Source: Leptolyngbya sp. O-77 (GTDB lineage Bacteria; Cyanobacteriota; Cyanobacteriia; Elainellales; Elainellaceae). Taken from it: a DNA stretch of 64,000 nucleotides. The notes below the pieces were generated by a model. That model did no database searches. It saw only the letters and a program-made list of their open reading frames with translations, and had not been told where the DNA came from. The stretch is from assembly GCF_001548395.1 (NCBI RefSeq), contig NZ_AP017367.1, forward strand, positions 2,021,001-2,085,000, written 5' to 3'. A program made the position numbers and the translations under genes. Position 1 is the first letter of the stretch. Every line of letters starts with the position of its first letter. Of the stretch, positions 27,003 to 35,438 are shown piece after piece.

Positions 27003-27112
27003 GAAATTTTCCTTCTTCCCTCTTCGTTCTTCGTTCTTCCCTCTTCGTTCTTCCCTCTTCGTTCTTCCCTCTTCGTTCTTCGTTTTTCCCTCTTCCGTCT
27101 TCCCTCTTCCCC
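27003..27112. repeat. Polypyrimidine tract (TTCCCTCTTCGTTC)n
   Basis: About 110 bases of irregular TTCCCTCTTCG / TTCGTTC units just before the acyltransferase gene. The mirror purine form (GAAGAACGAA)n is at 25172-25206 and 25612-25645. Before the IS inserted, the two tracts would have lain close together as an inverted repeat around the 2Fe-2S gene end. Confidence 0.8.
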
Positions 27113-27114
27113 AA

Positions 27115-28524
27115 ATGCCCTCCCCTATCACCCAAGTCCAACCCCCGCTGGAGTTTATTCCGCCCGATTTTGACCCGCTGGTTTACCGGGGGATGTGTGC
27201 GGTGCTGCCGTCCTGGATGAAGCTGCGAGTGGCGATCGCTGATGTGGAGGTAGAAAACGCCAAGCAACTGGTTGAGTTGTTTCAGCAGTTTCAGGCAGGA
27301 AAGACGCGATTTTTGCTGGCGTTTCGGCATCCCACGCCGGATGACCCGTTTTCGCTGCTGTGGCTGCTGTCGCGGTCGGTGCCCCAGACGGCGCGAGAGT
27401 TGGGCGTGTCGCTGCAAAAGCCAGTTCACGCCCACTTTATCTATGACCGGGGGATTCCGCTGTGGGCGGGCAAGTTTGTCGGCTGGCTATTGCCCAAGAT
27501 GGGCTGTGTGCCTGTGAAGCGGGGCAAGGCAGATCTGGTGAGCCTGAAGGCGGTGCGCGATCTGTTTGCCAATGGGCAGTTTCCCATGGCCGCGTCGCCG
27601 GAGGGCGGCACCAATGGACACAACGAAATCGTTAGCCCGCTGGAGCCGGGAATTGCTCAGTTTGGCTTTTGGTGTGTGGAGGATTTGCAAAAAGCTGGGC
27701 GCACTGAATCGGTGTCGCTACTGCCGGTGGGCATCCAGTATCACTACATCACGCCGCCGTGGCGATCGCTCGAACAGCTCCTTCTGGATTTGGAATCTGA
27801 CACGGGCATTCGGGCCAGCGTTTCGCCGACGGCCTATCTGGGTCTGCAAGACGGCACAGAACCCTCGCCAGAGCAACAGGCTCAGCTTTATCAGCGGCTA
27901 TTAAACCTGGGCGAAACGTTGTTAACGCAGATGGAGAATTATTACAGCAAATATTATGGGCGATCGCTCGTCACACCCGACCTGCCCGCCGATGCCGACC
28001 CCAACACCCGCCTCGCCGCCCGCCTGAAGTCGCTGCTCGATACGGCGCTGAAGGTGGCAGAAGAATTTTTTGCGATCGCCCCCAAAGGCAGCCTCACCGA
28101 CCGCTGCCGCCGCCTGGAGCAAGCCGGGTGGGAGCGCATCTTCCGCGAAGACCTGAACCTGGAGGCGCTGTCGCCCGCCGAGCGCGGCCTGGCCGACCGC
28201 ATCGCTGAAGAAGCCGACCTGCGGATCTGGCACATGCGCCTGGTAGAAAATTTCGTCAGCGTCACGGGGCGCTATGTCATGGAAAAGCCCACCGCCGAGC
28301 GCTTTGCCGAGACGCTGCTGCTGTTGCGAAATATGGTGAACCGACTCAAGGGCGAAGCACCCAAACCGCCCCTCCGCCTCGGCCCCCGCCGCGTCGTGAT
28401 GACCGTCGGCACGCCGCTGTCAGTGAGCGATCGCGCTGAGCAATATCGCGCCAACCGCCGCGAGGCCGTCTCGCAGTTGACCCAAGACCTGCAAACGGCG
28501 ATGGAAAGCCTGATCAGGGGTTAG
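27115..28524 (+). CDS. PlsC-like lysophospholipid acyltransferase
   Basis: 469 aa. The HX4D acyltransferase motif is seen as FRHPTPDDPF (~80) and the glycerol-phosphate-binding region as PEGGTNGHNE (~161). The C-terminal half (~270-469) is an extra helical region, longer than simple PlsC. Probably adds an acyl chain to a lipid precursor at the membrane. Its stop overlaps the stop of the convergent lipoprotein gene by four bases. Confidence 0.8.
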   Translation: MPSPITQVQPPLEFIPPDFDPLVYRGMCAVLPSWMKLRVAIADVEVENAKQLVELFQQFQAGKTRFLLAFRHPTPDDPFSLLWLLSRSVPQTARELGVSLQKPVHAHFIYDRGIPLWAGKFVGWLLPKMGCVPVKRGKADLVSLKAVRDLFANGQFPMAASPEGGTNGHNEIVSPLEPGIAQFGFWCVEDLQKAGRTESVSLLPVGIQYHYITPPWRSLEQLLLDLESDTGIRASVSPTAYLGLQDGTEPSPEQQAQLYQRLLNLGETLLTQMENYYSKYYGRSLVTPDLPADADPNTRLAARLKSLLDTALKVAEEFFAIAPKGSLTDRCRRLEQAGWERIFREDLNLEALSPAERGLADRIAEEADLRIWHMRLVENFVSVTGRYVMEKPTAERFAETLLLLRNMVNRLKGEAPKPPLRLGPRRVVMTVGTPLSVSDRAEQYRANRREAVSQLTQDLQTAMESLIRG

Positions 28525-29372
28525 GGCTGAGTGCCGGATCTATCAAAACTAATAATTTCAGGCTTTTTTGATTTTAGGGGTGGCGCAACCAGAAAAGGTG
28601 CAACCCCCTGGCTGATGAAACAACCGGGATTTGCACCTGCGGACTGGGCCAACTTAAACTTGCGCTGAGCTAGGGAAGATTGCTGCGTTTCCTCTTGCTG
28701 CTTCAGCCGAATTAGCATCATACTGCGGGTGATTTGATTGGCGATTCCGTCTGGCTCCAAGCCGCACTGACACTCAAGCTGAAAGTTTCGGACGGCGGCC
28801 TCAGTGTTTGAGCCATAGTTCCAATCGATCGCTCCTGTGAAATCGCCTAGGCGGGTAAGTCGCTCTTGCAGCGTGCCTACACTTTGCTTGATGTCTCCTG
28901 GCTTGACTGGCCCCCAAGGCAGACCATCCGACGGCCGTGGCACAGGGATGAGACCCAGCATGACCTGGGTCGCTTCAGTGGCTTCGCCCGTTGCAGGCAG
29001 CCCCACAACCTGTTTTTGAAACTCTGCAACGGCAGCCGCAGTTTCCTCGTCATAGCGATTCCCATAGCGATCGCCCTGATCAATTGGGTAATCCGCCCGC
29101 AGATGTCCTCTTCTGATGAGCTGTTGATGAATCTGCCTCACTCGGAAGCCGCGATCGCCCAGCTTCAGCGTAATGGAGTTTTGGGGGCTGGAGTCTGTCG
29201 GAGCGGGTGACGGGATAACTAGCCCACCGGAAGGCCGTAAAGCTGCTGTCGGAGAAGGGGCAGGGTCTGTAGTCGGGTTGAGAAACTGTGCTGGTCCACA
29301 GCCCGAACCCACAGCAGCCATCAGGCCAAACGTGGTTACGAGAGTTGCTTTTGAGCGGAACTGCCGAGCCAT
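28521..29372 (-). CDS. Lipoprotein with two peptidoglycan-binding (PG_binding_1) domains
   Basis: 283 aa from the ATG at 29372 (MARQFRSKATLVTTFGLMA), which gives a signal peptide ending in GSGC with a lipid-accepting Cys. An ATG 50 codons upstream would bury the signal, so 29372 is preferred. PG-binding repeats: LGDRGFRVRQIHQQLIRRG...AVAEFQKQ (~65-125) and VGTLQERLTRLGDF...AVRNFQLE (~165-210). It probably sits in the cell envelope and holds murein. A GATATC palindrome lies 176 bases upstream. Confidence 0.75.
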   Translation of the reverse strand: MARQFRSKATLVTTFGLMAAVGSGCGPAQFLNPTTDPAPSPTAALRPSGGLVIPSPAPTDSSPQNSITLKLGDRGFRVRQIHQQLIRRGHLRADYPIDQGDRYGNRYDEETAAAVAEFQKQVVGLPATGEATEATQVMLGLIPVPRPSDGLPWGPVKPGDIKQSVGTLQERLTRLGDFTGAIDWNYGSNTEAAVRNFQLECQCGLEPDGIANQITRSMMLIRLKQQEETQQSSLAQRKFKLAQSAGANPGCFISQGVAPFLVAPPLKSKKPEIISFDRSGTQP

Positions 29373-29547
29373 TGCAGGGGCAGAACTCCAAAGCTTGAAC
29401 GCGGGAAAAACGGGTGTCATGAGAGAGCGATCGCCCCTTAAACGCAGGCAGGACGAGACTTGAGCAATCAACGCGGAACGGGCTTGAGCAGAACCAAGCG
29501 AACCAAACGTTGTAGGTTTCATGGGAGGTAGTAGAAATACAGCTTTT

Positions 29548-29568
29548 AGATATCATATTTTGATATCT
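29548..29568. promoter_or_regulatory. Perfect palindrome AGATATCA-N5-TGATATCT
   Basis: Eight-base arms with a five-base spacer, followed 6-20 bases on by further half sites (GATGATATCATAAACTGATAT). It lies in an AT-rich patch upstream of the peptidoglycan-binding lipoprotein and fits a dimeric repressor operator; the regulator is unknown. Confidence 0.55.
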
Positions 29569-29859
29569 ACCTTGATGATATCATAAACTGATATTGCAAA
29601 ATTGACAAGTCCCCACCAGAAAAATTTCCCATCCTCACCTAACCCCCAACCCCTCATTAAACAGATGTTGCAGAAACCTTAAGAGAGATTGAGGACTTCG
29701 GGCGATCGCTCAACTCAAGCTTTACGCTTAGTCCATTAGTTTTATACGCTTCAACTTGCGTTGCCTTTTGGGGTCAGTGAGATGCGCCTCACTGGGCGAT
29801 CGCCCGAGCCGCCGCAATGCAGGTTTGCCAACCACTCAAGGCTAAATGGGTTAACGGTC

Positions 29860-30168
29860 ATGAATATGGAAAAATATCGCGTCACTTGCACGCTGTCTTT
29901 CGGGGATATTTACGGTCAGGTAGTGGTCTGGCTGGTGGTTATTTTCCTCAGCCTGGCCAGTGCGCTGGCGCTGATGGGCACGAGTCGCCCGCTATTTGCC
30001 CTGGTCACCGTAGGGCTGATTTTGGTGCTGTCGCTGCCGTTCCTGCTGTTTGCCTTCGTCACCACGCTGCTCAACCACATCGAGTTTTCGTCGGTCGATC
30101 CGGCCACAGAAACCGCCAGCAAAAAGGTGACCGTCTCCGGCCAGCGACCCGCCCAGAGCCTCAGCTAG
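29860..30168 (+). CDS. Small membrane protein, two helices
   Basis: 102 aa from the ATG at 29860 (MNMEKYRVTCTL). Two strongly hydrophobic helices (~15-35 VVVWLVVIFLSLASALAL and ~42-65 LFALVTVGLILVLSLPFLLF) lie between short polar ends. No family recognised. It stands just upstream of sdhA/frdA but is separated by a terminator, so a joint function is doubtful. Confidence 0.7.
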   Translation: MNMEKYRVTCTLSFGDIYGQVVVWLVVIFLSLASALALMGTSRPLFALVTVGLILVLSLPFLLFAFVTTLLNHIEFSSVDPATETASKKVTVSGQRPAQSLS

Positions 30169-30224
30169 CCGCCCGTCTCCGCTTAAGTAAGAAAGTTGGT
30201 ACTTGCTGTCGCTACTTTCTAAAG

Positions 30225-30260
30225 AAGTTCCCTGCTAATCGGTGGGGAACTTTTGTTTTG
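30225..30260 (+). terminator. Intrinsic terminator after small membrane protein
   Basis: AAGTTCCC (30225-30232) pairs perfectly with GGGAACTT (30245-30252), followed by TTGTTTTG. It ends the transcript of the two-helix membrane protein before sdhA. Confidence 0.75.
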
Positions 30261-30303
30261 CGTCACCATAGAGAACAGGAGAACACCGACCCAGCACATT
30301 AGC

Positions 30304-32031
30304 ATGATTGATCACGACGTTGTGATTGTGGGCGGCGGACTGGCCGGGTGCCGCGCCGCTGTCGAAATTGCCCGCAGGAATCCATCCCTCAGCGTGGCCG
30401 TAATTGCCAAAACGCACCCGATTCGCTCCCACTCGGTTGCTGCCCAAGGCGGCATGGCGGCCTCGCTCAAAAATGTCGATAGCGAAGATTCTTGGGAAGC
30501 CCACGCCTTCGACACGGTGAAGGGTTCCGACTATCTCGCTGACCAGGATGCGGTGGAAATCCTCACCCGCGAAGCGCCCGACGTGGTGATCGACCTGGAA
30601 CACATGGGCGTGCTATTTTCGCGCCTACCCGACGGACGCATCGCTCAGCGGGCCTTCGGCGGCCATTCCCACAACCGCACCTGCTACGCCGCCGACAAGA
30701 CGGGTCACGCCATTCTGCACGAACTGGTGAACAACCTGCGGCGCTACGGCGTTTACATCTATGACGAGTGGTACGTCATGCGCCTAATTTTGGAAGAGGA
30801 ACAAGCCAAGGGACTGGTCATGTTCCGCATTCGCGATGGGCATCTGGAAGTGGTGCGGGCTAAGGCGGTGATGTTTGCGACGGGGGGCTATGGGCGGGTA
30901 TATAACACTACGTCCAACGATTTTGCCTCGACGGGCGACGGGCTGGCGATGACGGCCGCCGCCGGATTGCCGCTGGAAGATATGGAGTTTGTGCAGTTTC
31001 ACCCAACGGGCGTGTATGGCGTGGGGGTGCTGATTTCAGAGGCGGTGCGCGGCGAAGGGGCCTATCTGGTGAACTCGGAGGGCGATCGCTTCATGAAAAC
31101 CTACGCCCCCAGCCGCATGGAGCTAGCGCCGCGAGACATTACCTCACGGGCGATCGTGAAAGAGATTCGGGCCGGACGCGGCATCCACCGAGACGGCAGC
31201 GCGGGCGGCCCCTTCGTCCATCTCGATGTACGCCACCTGGGCCGCGAAAAAATCATGAGCCGCATTCCCTTTGCCTGGGAAGAAGCGCATCGGCTGCTGG
31301 GCATCGACGCGGTGCATGAGCCAATTCCCGTGCGTCCGACCGTGCATTATTCGATGGGCGGCATTCCCACCAACACGGATGGGCAGGTGCGGAGCGGCGA
31401 TGAGAATCTGGTAGAAGGGTTCTTTGCGGCGGGGGAAACAGCCTGCGTGTCGGTGCATGGCGCAAACCGCCTGGGCAGCAACTCGCTGCTAGAGTGCGTG
31501 GTGTATGGACGGCGAACCGGAGCGGCGATCGCCCGCTATGTGCAAAACCGCAAGCTGCCCGACGTGAACGAAACACGCTACCTCAGCGAAGCCCGCCAGC
31601 GCATTCAAGAACTGCTCGACCAGCGCGGCGAACACCGGATCAACACCGTGCGGCAAGCCTTTCAGGACTGCATGACCGACCACTGCGGCGTGTTTCGCAC
31701 CGAAGACGTGATGCAGGAAGGGCTGCAAAAGCTGCAAACCATCCGCCAGCAGGCGGGCAATATCTTCCTAGACGACAAAGGCAAGCTGTGGAACACGGAA
31801 CTGATCGAAGCTCTAGAACTCCAAAGCCTGCTCACCGTCGGCGAAATCATCCTCACGGGTGCGTTGAACCGCAGGGAAAGTCGGGGGTCGCACTGCCGCG
31901 AAGACTACCCCGATCGCGACGATGTGAACTTTCTCCAGCACACAATGGCCTACTACTCGCCTGCGGGCATTGAGCTACGCTATCGCCCAGTGACCATCAC
32001 TCAGTTTCAGCCCCAGGAGCGGAAATATTAA
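30304..32031 (+). CDS. sdhA: Succinate dehydrogenase/fumarate reductase flavoprotein subunit
   Basis: 575 aa. FAD-binding VVIVGGGLAGCRAAVEIA (~6-23), SHSVAAQGGMAAS with the FAD-linking His region, HPTGVYGVG (~235), RGEGAYLVNSEGDRF, and the substrate Arg segment RPTVHYSMGGIPTN (~345). The catalytic chain oxidises succinate in the thylakoid/plasma membrane electron chain. No iron-sulfur or anchor subunit lies beside it, as in many cyanobacteria where sdhA and sdhB are apart. ATG at 30304 fits the family N-terminus; upstream codons run through the terminator. Confidence 0.92.
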   Translation: MIDHDVVIVGGGLAGCRAAVEIARRNPSLSVAVIAKTHPIRSHSVAAQGGMAASLKNVDSEDSWEAHAFDTVKGSDYLADQDAVEILTREAPDVVIDLEHMGVLFSRLPDGRIAQRAFGGHSHNRTCYAADKTGHAILHELVNNLRRYGVYIYDEWYVMRLILEEEQAKGLVMFRIRDGHLEVVRAKAVMFATGGYGRVYNTTSNDFASTGDGLAMTAAAGLPLEDMEFVQFHPTGVYGVGVLISEAVRGEGAYLVNSEGDRFMKTYAPSRMELAPRDITSRAIVKEIRAGRGIHRDGSAGGPFVHLDVRHLGREKIMSRIPFAWEEAHRLLGIDAVHEPIPVRPTVHYSMGGIPTNTDGQVRSGDENLVEGFFAAGETACVSVHGANRLGSNSLLECVVYGRRTGAAIARYVQNRKLPDVNETRYLSEARQRIQELLDQRGEHRINTVRQAFQDCMTDHCGVFRTEDVMQEGLQKLQTIRQQAGNIFLDDKGKLWNTELIEALELQSLLTVGEIILTGALNRRESRGSHCREDYPDRDDVNFLQHTMAYYSPAGIELRYRPVTITQFQPQERKY

Positions 32032-32139
32032 CCGTTAGGACTTACACAGAGCGATCGCCCTTCATCTCCCAACACCCACACCTCTGGGCGATCGCCCTCA
32101 TCTCTCAGTACCCACACCTTTCGGCGATCGCCCCCCGAT

Positions 32140-32310
32140 ACCTCTCGGAACCTCGAACGGCTGACCCAAACCTATCACCGCTCAACGTTGGCATCTTACC
32201 CGAACGCTGTTGGGAGTGTTCGGGTTGACCGAGCGCTGGAAGAACTAAATCTTCGCAACTGGGGGGCGAATCGCCCACTCACCCGTGAGCTGACTGAACC
32301 AGAACGCTGA
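32140..32310 (+). other. Conserved cassette-end coding segment (ends LTEPER)
   Basis: The + strand reads PPDTSRNLERLTQTYHRST, then YPNAVGSVRVDRALEELNLR, then NWGANRPLTRELTEPER and TGA at 32308-32310, directly before attC1. Diverged versions end at 35699-35701 and 36048-36050 and a frameshifted one near 36415. The peptide is kept while bases change, which suggests coding, but no start codon is convincing here. Confidence 0.4.
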
Positions 32311-32311
32311 G

Positions 32312-32397
32312 GGCTAACGGTGAAGTTGTGCGGCGGCAGATATCCTCGAACTCTCATCGATAACCTCTGTACCGTCCGCACCAACGCAGTGTTAGCC
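32312..32397 (+). other. attC-like recombination site 1
   Basis: Outer boxes GGCTAAC and GTTAGCC. Inner arms GTTGTGCGGCGG and CCGTCCGCACCAAC pair with two unpaired extra bases on the right arm. Loop of ~35 bases. This is the R''-L''-L'-R' layout of integron attC sites, although the boxes differ from strict RYYYAAC/GTTRRRY at one base each. Confidence 0.75.
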
Positions 32398-32407
32398 TGC
32401 GCCGCCA

Positions 32408-32752
32408 CTATGACGCAACTGCAAAATCTGTGTACTGTCGCATCTTTGGCTCATGAAATGCCAACACAATATCCTCTCTAGGAACCCCTGCACTAACTAA
32501 ATCAGTAGCGATACCGTCTTCAGTCCAATCCTCTTCAATCCAGAATTTACCGTCCCTAATCCGCACATAGACTGTCATCCCAGTAACACGTTCTCCATTC
32601 TGCCAACCAAGATTCATCCATATATAGTGAGCTTTTGCCTCATCTACAATCAAAAAAGTCTCAATATCTGGATTAGGATGGCGGTTACTCAGTTCCACAT
32701 ACTCAGTCAGAATGCGCTTAATTAAATTTGAATACTCAATTAGTTTATCCAT
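32408..32752 (-). CDS. xisI: XisI-family protein
   Basis: 114 aa, with the family core YIWMNLGWQNGERVTGMTVYVR and WIEEDWTEDGIATDLVSAGV. XisI and XisH were first seen as helper factors for excision of the fdxN element in heterocyst cyanobacteria, but pairs are widespread in strains without that element. Start overlaps the xisH stop by 13 bases, so the two are translated together. Lies just inside attC site 1, pointing against the attC direction. Confidence 0.9.
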   Translation of the reverse strand: MDKLIEYSNLIKRILTEYVELSNRHPNPDIETFLIVDEAKAHYIWMNLGWQNGERVTGMTVYVRIRDGKFWIEEDWTEDGIATDLVSAGVPREDIVLAFHEPKMRQYTDFAVAS

Positions 32753-33156
32753 TGCATAATCTCCTCTGTTCCTATGTCTACAACAATGATTGGAAGTTGA
32801 TGTTTATTGAGAATGAGCTGAGTTACGTCCTGAGTAAAAAAGGTATTGTATGCAACGTTGCTGATAGCGATGTACAACTTACGGTCTGGGGCTATTTCCT
32901 CTAGAAGGTAGCGGTAGATGTCATACTGACCGAGAGCCTCTTTTAAGTCTTGTATTTTTGATGCGCCGATAAAGCTTTTCACCTCCACGACTAGCTTCTG
33001 CCCGTCTCGTTCAGCCGCTATCGGACGTTCAGCACCAAGATCGGCGTACAGCATAGTTTTTCGATATTGGATGACGTAAGGGTCATCTGTAATCGACCAG
33101 CCATCTTTTATCAATGCGTTTTTTACTGCATTGTGGATAATGTCTAACTTGGGCAT
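32740..33156 (-). CDS. xisH: XisH-family protein (restriction-endonuclease-like fold)
   Basis: 138 aa, with MPKLDIIHNAVKNALIKDGW and the nuclease-like core RPIAAERDGQKLVVEVKSF (Glu-x-Lys as in PD-(D/E)XK enzymes). Forms a pair with XisI; DNA-cutting activity is suggested by the fold but not shown by sequence. As an integron-type cassette the pair may work as a toxin-antitoxin or defence module (inference). Confidence 0.9.
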   Translation of the reverse strand: MPKLDIIHNAVKNALIKDGWSITDDPYVIQYRKTMLYADLGAERPIAAERDGQKLVVEVKSFIGASKIQDLKEALGQYDIYRYLLEEIAPDRKLYIAISNVAYNTFFTQDVTQLILNKHQLPIIVVDIGTEEIMQWIN

Positions 33157-33282
33157 AGTTTAAGTATAAATCAGCCCACAAGTGTTGAATCTTAAGATTT
33201 TGGCGGGTAGTGCCAAGTTGTGCGTTGGTGCTGGTGATACCGAATTGGTCTGACTATTGACCTCATTCTCATTAACAGAAGC

Positions 33283-33468
33283 TCAAACTCGCCAAAAATC
33301 TCCAGGTTTGTAAAGTTGTGTATCGAGATTCAACACTTCTGATATTTGAGGAGTCTCTATATTTTCTTCGTGCCCAATTACGGGAATACCATAATTTTTG
33401 TTGCTTCTTGTATTGATATGTTTAGCAACTAACTCAATAGCACTGTCAGGTATCTCTTTTCTGGGCAT
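33283..33468 (-). CDS. Hypothetical 61-aa protein in the xisHI cassette
   Basis: Small polar protein (MPRKEIPDSAIELVAKHINT...GDFWRV) with no recognised family. Same strand as xisHI and inside the same attC-bounded segment. Coding is plausible from its charged helix/strand pattern but not proven. Confidence 0.4.
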   Translation of the reverse strand: MPRKEIPDSAIELVAKHINTRSNKNYGIPVIGHEENIETPQISEVLNLDTQLYKPGDFWRV

Positions 33469-33683
33469 ATCTAGTTTTCAGCACTTTCGTCTAGAGCAAT
33501 TGTACCCATTAGCTTTAAATGATGCGCACCTATGGGATCTTGCACACCCCAGTTCCGGCTTTTCACCCTCAATGATAGCCCTACTAGCAGTTTCGAGGTA
33601 CAGTCTTACCAGTACCTTTACGCTCAATTTGCTCTAGCTACTAACAGATATGGTTCGGGCTGTACCCCACCGTTGACCCAGCA

Positions 33684-33768
33684 GGCTAACGGCAAAACGC
33701 AGCGGCGGCAGATAACCTTGAACTAAGACCAGAGGCTTTCGTCCGTCCGCTGCCGTGAAGTGTTAGCC
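33684..33768 (+). other. attC-like recombination site 2
   Basis: GGCTAAC/GTTAGCC outer boxes; inner arms CGCAGCGGCGG and CCGTCCGCTGCCG pair with one extra base at each of the same two places as site 1. The stem sequence differs from site 1 but both arms changed together. Confidence 0.75.
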
Positions 33769-33793
33769 CTCTGTTGTGGGCTACAGTTAACCA

Positions 33794-34678
33794 TCATCTG
33801 GGTTGTTGCTTAGGTGGTTTCTTATAAGGACGACGAAAGTTATCGGCTTTTGCCTCTTCAGCATTGCCAAAGCACCAATAAACCTCGACACCTGCTCTTT
33901 CATCTGGGTAATAATAAATGCCTCGTGCATCTGAATCATTAAGATTAGCAGTAGCCCGGATTGGGAATTGAGCTGGACATCTGTAATTGTCTACAGGGGG
34001 CACACCGTTTCGCAATCCTCGCTTATTGCGCTCTTGGTGAACATATTGCCAGTAAGTTCTTTTTTCCTCCTCTCTTCGCGCCTGCTCACGAAGTCTTTGC
34101 TGTCTATCTTCTTCCTCTTGAACTCTTCGTTGTTGTTTCTTGATACTGTATAGTCCTTGAGCCTTTCTGCTTCCGACGTTGACTTCTCGGAATGCTTCAG
34201 AAATTTCAGGATAACGCCTTAATAAGTTTGGAGAATCAGACAGATATTTTGCAATTATTTCTGCTGCTTCATTATGTACTTGAATAGCTCTCTCTAATTC
34301 CATCTCTCCTAAAGAGTTCAGCTCCTCCAAATTCTCATGAGTAAATCTGTTGAAAAGTACCATTGCAGGTTGTAAACCTATCCACTCAGATGGAACAGAG
34401 TAGATAGAAGATATAGCAGGTGCAATAGCAGATAGTATGATGCCAGCTAACAAGATTGAATAGAAGAGCAAGAGCTGTTTCAATGTGATGTAGCCACAAA
34501 GCCATAAGAGAAAAATCACTATGCAAATCTTTAGAACATCTCTTAGTGCCTTAATACCTATTACGGTTACAACTACAATCTTCTGAACTCGTTCAGGTAG
34601 CCGATTAAAGAACCTCGTCAGTGCGAATGGATATTTTGATGTTTCACCACTAAGATCAGACGCAACCTGAGCAATCAA
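33794..34678 (-). CDS. Membrane protein with coiled coil and sunset-like C-terminal domain, partner of the CHAT protein
   Basis: 294 aa. Two membrane helices (~45-70 and ~75-95), a helical cytoplasmic part (~115-190), an acidic/basic coiled coil (~190-225, EEDRQQRLREQARREEEK), then a ~60-residue domain with YRCPAQFPIRA, GIYYYPDERA and YWCFGNAEEAKADNFRRP, the pattern of sunset/metal-binding-type tails. TTG start overlaps the CHAT stop by four bases (TTGA), so it is translationally coupled. A membrane effector or target of the protease is likely (inference). Confidence 0.65.
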   Translation of the reverse strand: MIAQVASDLSGETSKYPFALTRFFNRLPERVQKIVVVTVIGIKALRDVLKICIVIFLLWLCGYITLKQLLLFYSILLAGIILSAIAPAISSIYSVPSEWIGLQPAMVLFNRFTHENLEELNSLGEMELERAIQVHNEAAEIIAKYLSDSPNLLRRYPEISEAFREVNVGSRKAQGLYSIKKQQRRVQEEEDRQQRLREQARREEEKRTYWQYVHQERNKRGLRNGVPPVDNYRCPAQFPIRATANLNDSDARGIYYYPDERAGVEVYWCFGNAEEAKADNFRRPYKKPPKQQPR

Positions 34679-35256
34679 TCCAGATCTTTTTTTTTGATTA
34701 TTGGGGTCATCTCTTCACCAAGACCCTCAATTTGAATAGCACTACGCCCATATTCATGGGCAATGTCGTATGCTTCACCAGAAGCAATAGCAAAGTAGAA
34801 GCCGCGTGAGTACTCGATAGCAGCTTTATCTCCGAGTTCTTGTCTCATGGCTGCTACGTATTTAATACGATTGGCTATCCCTTCTGCTTGAGAAATTGAG
34901 TAGCAAGCATTAAGTACTACGCATTCTACATAATTTGCACATAATCCAAACAACGTTGCAAGGGCTTCTGTCGTAACAGGTTTTGCCCTTCCATTGATGT
35001 CCTCAAATATTAAGCCCTGATTCCCAGCACCATGACCACAGAAATGAACAATTTGTGGTCTGTTGTACAGAATTTCCTGTTGTATGTCTTTTGTACGAAC
35101 TGCTGTTGCGATAACGAGGTCAATATTTTCGCGATTTCTAGACTTTTGAATAGCTTCTCGGATCTCTCGCACCTCCTGATCCAGACGTAATCTATCAGTC
35201 CCTAAAGGATTCGCCGATAAGATCAGAATTTTCTTGACAGACTGCCCATGAATCAT
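34675..35256 (-). CDS. CHAT-domain caspase-like protease, stand-alone
   Basis: 193 aa. Catalytic His in PQIVHFCGHGAGNQGLIFED (~68-87) and catalytic Cys in VECVVLNACYSISQAEGI (~111-128). N-terminal LSANPLGTDRLRLDQEVREI and late YSRGFYFAIASGE match cyanobacterial CHAT (clan CD) modules. CHAT proteases serve in bacterial defence systems as effectors that cut partner proteins. Here it is coupled to a membrane protein, and the pair is enclosed by attC sites 2 and 3. Confidence 0.85.
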   Translation of the reverse strand: MIHGQSVKKILILSANPLGTDRLRLDQEVREIREAIQKSRNRENIDLVIATAVRTKDIQQEILYNRPQIVHFCGHGAGNQGLIFEDINGRAKPVTTEALATLFGLCANYVECVVLNACYSISQAEGIANRIKYVAAMRQELGDKAAIEYSRGFYFAIASGEAYDIAHEYGRSAIQIEGLGEEMTPIIKKKDLD

Positions 35257-35353
35257 TTGGTAAATGCAGGAGAGAAAATTATTCTCTAGTATAACTTTAC
35301 ATTTCTAACGTTGAAACATACACAGAAAGCTTTGAGGGTGCGGGGGTAAGGAG

Positions 35354-35438
35354 GGCTAACGGTGAAGCTCAACGGCGGTCAGTGGCTCTCGGTTTCAGCC
35401 AGGATCTCTGTTCCGTCCGTTGCAGCGAGGTGTTAGCC
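35354..35438 (+). other. attC-like recombination site 3
   Basis: Outer boxes GGCTAAC/GTTAGCC. Inner arms GCTCAACGGCGG and CCGTCCGTTGCAGC pair with extra bases at the two positions also used in sites 1 and 2. Confidence 0.75.

Noticed and set aside
32036..32050. MITE end (TAGGACTTACACAG) after sdhA
   Set aside because: Only one partial terminal repeat is present, with no matching partner within 200 bases.
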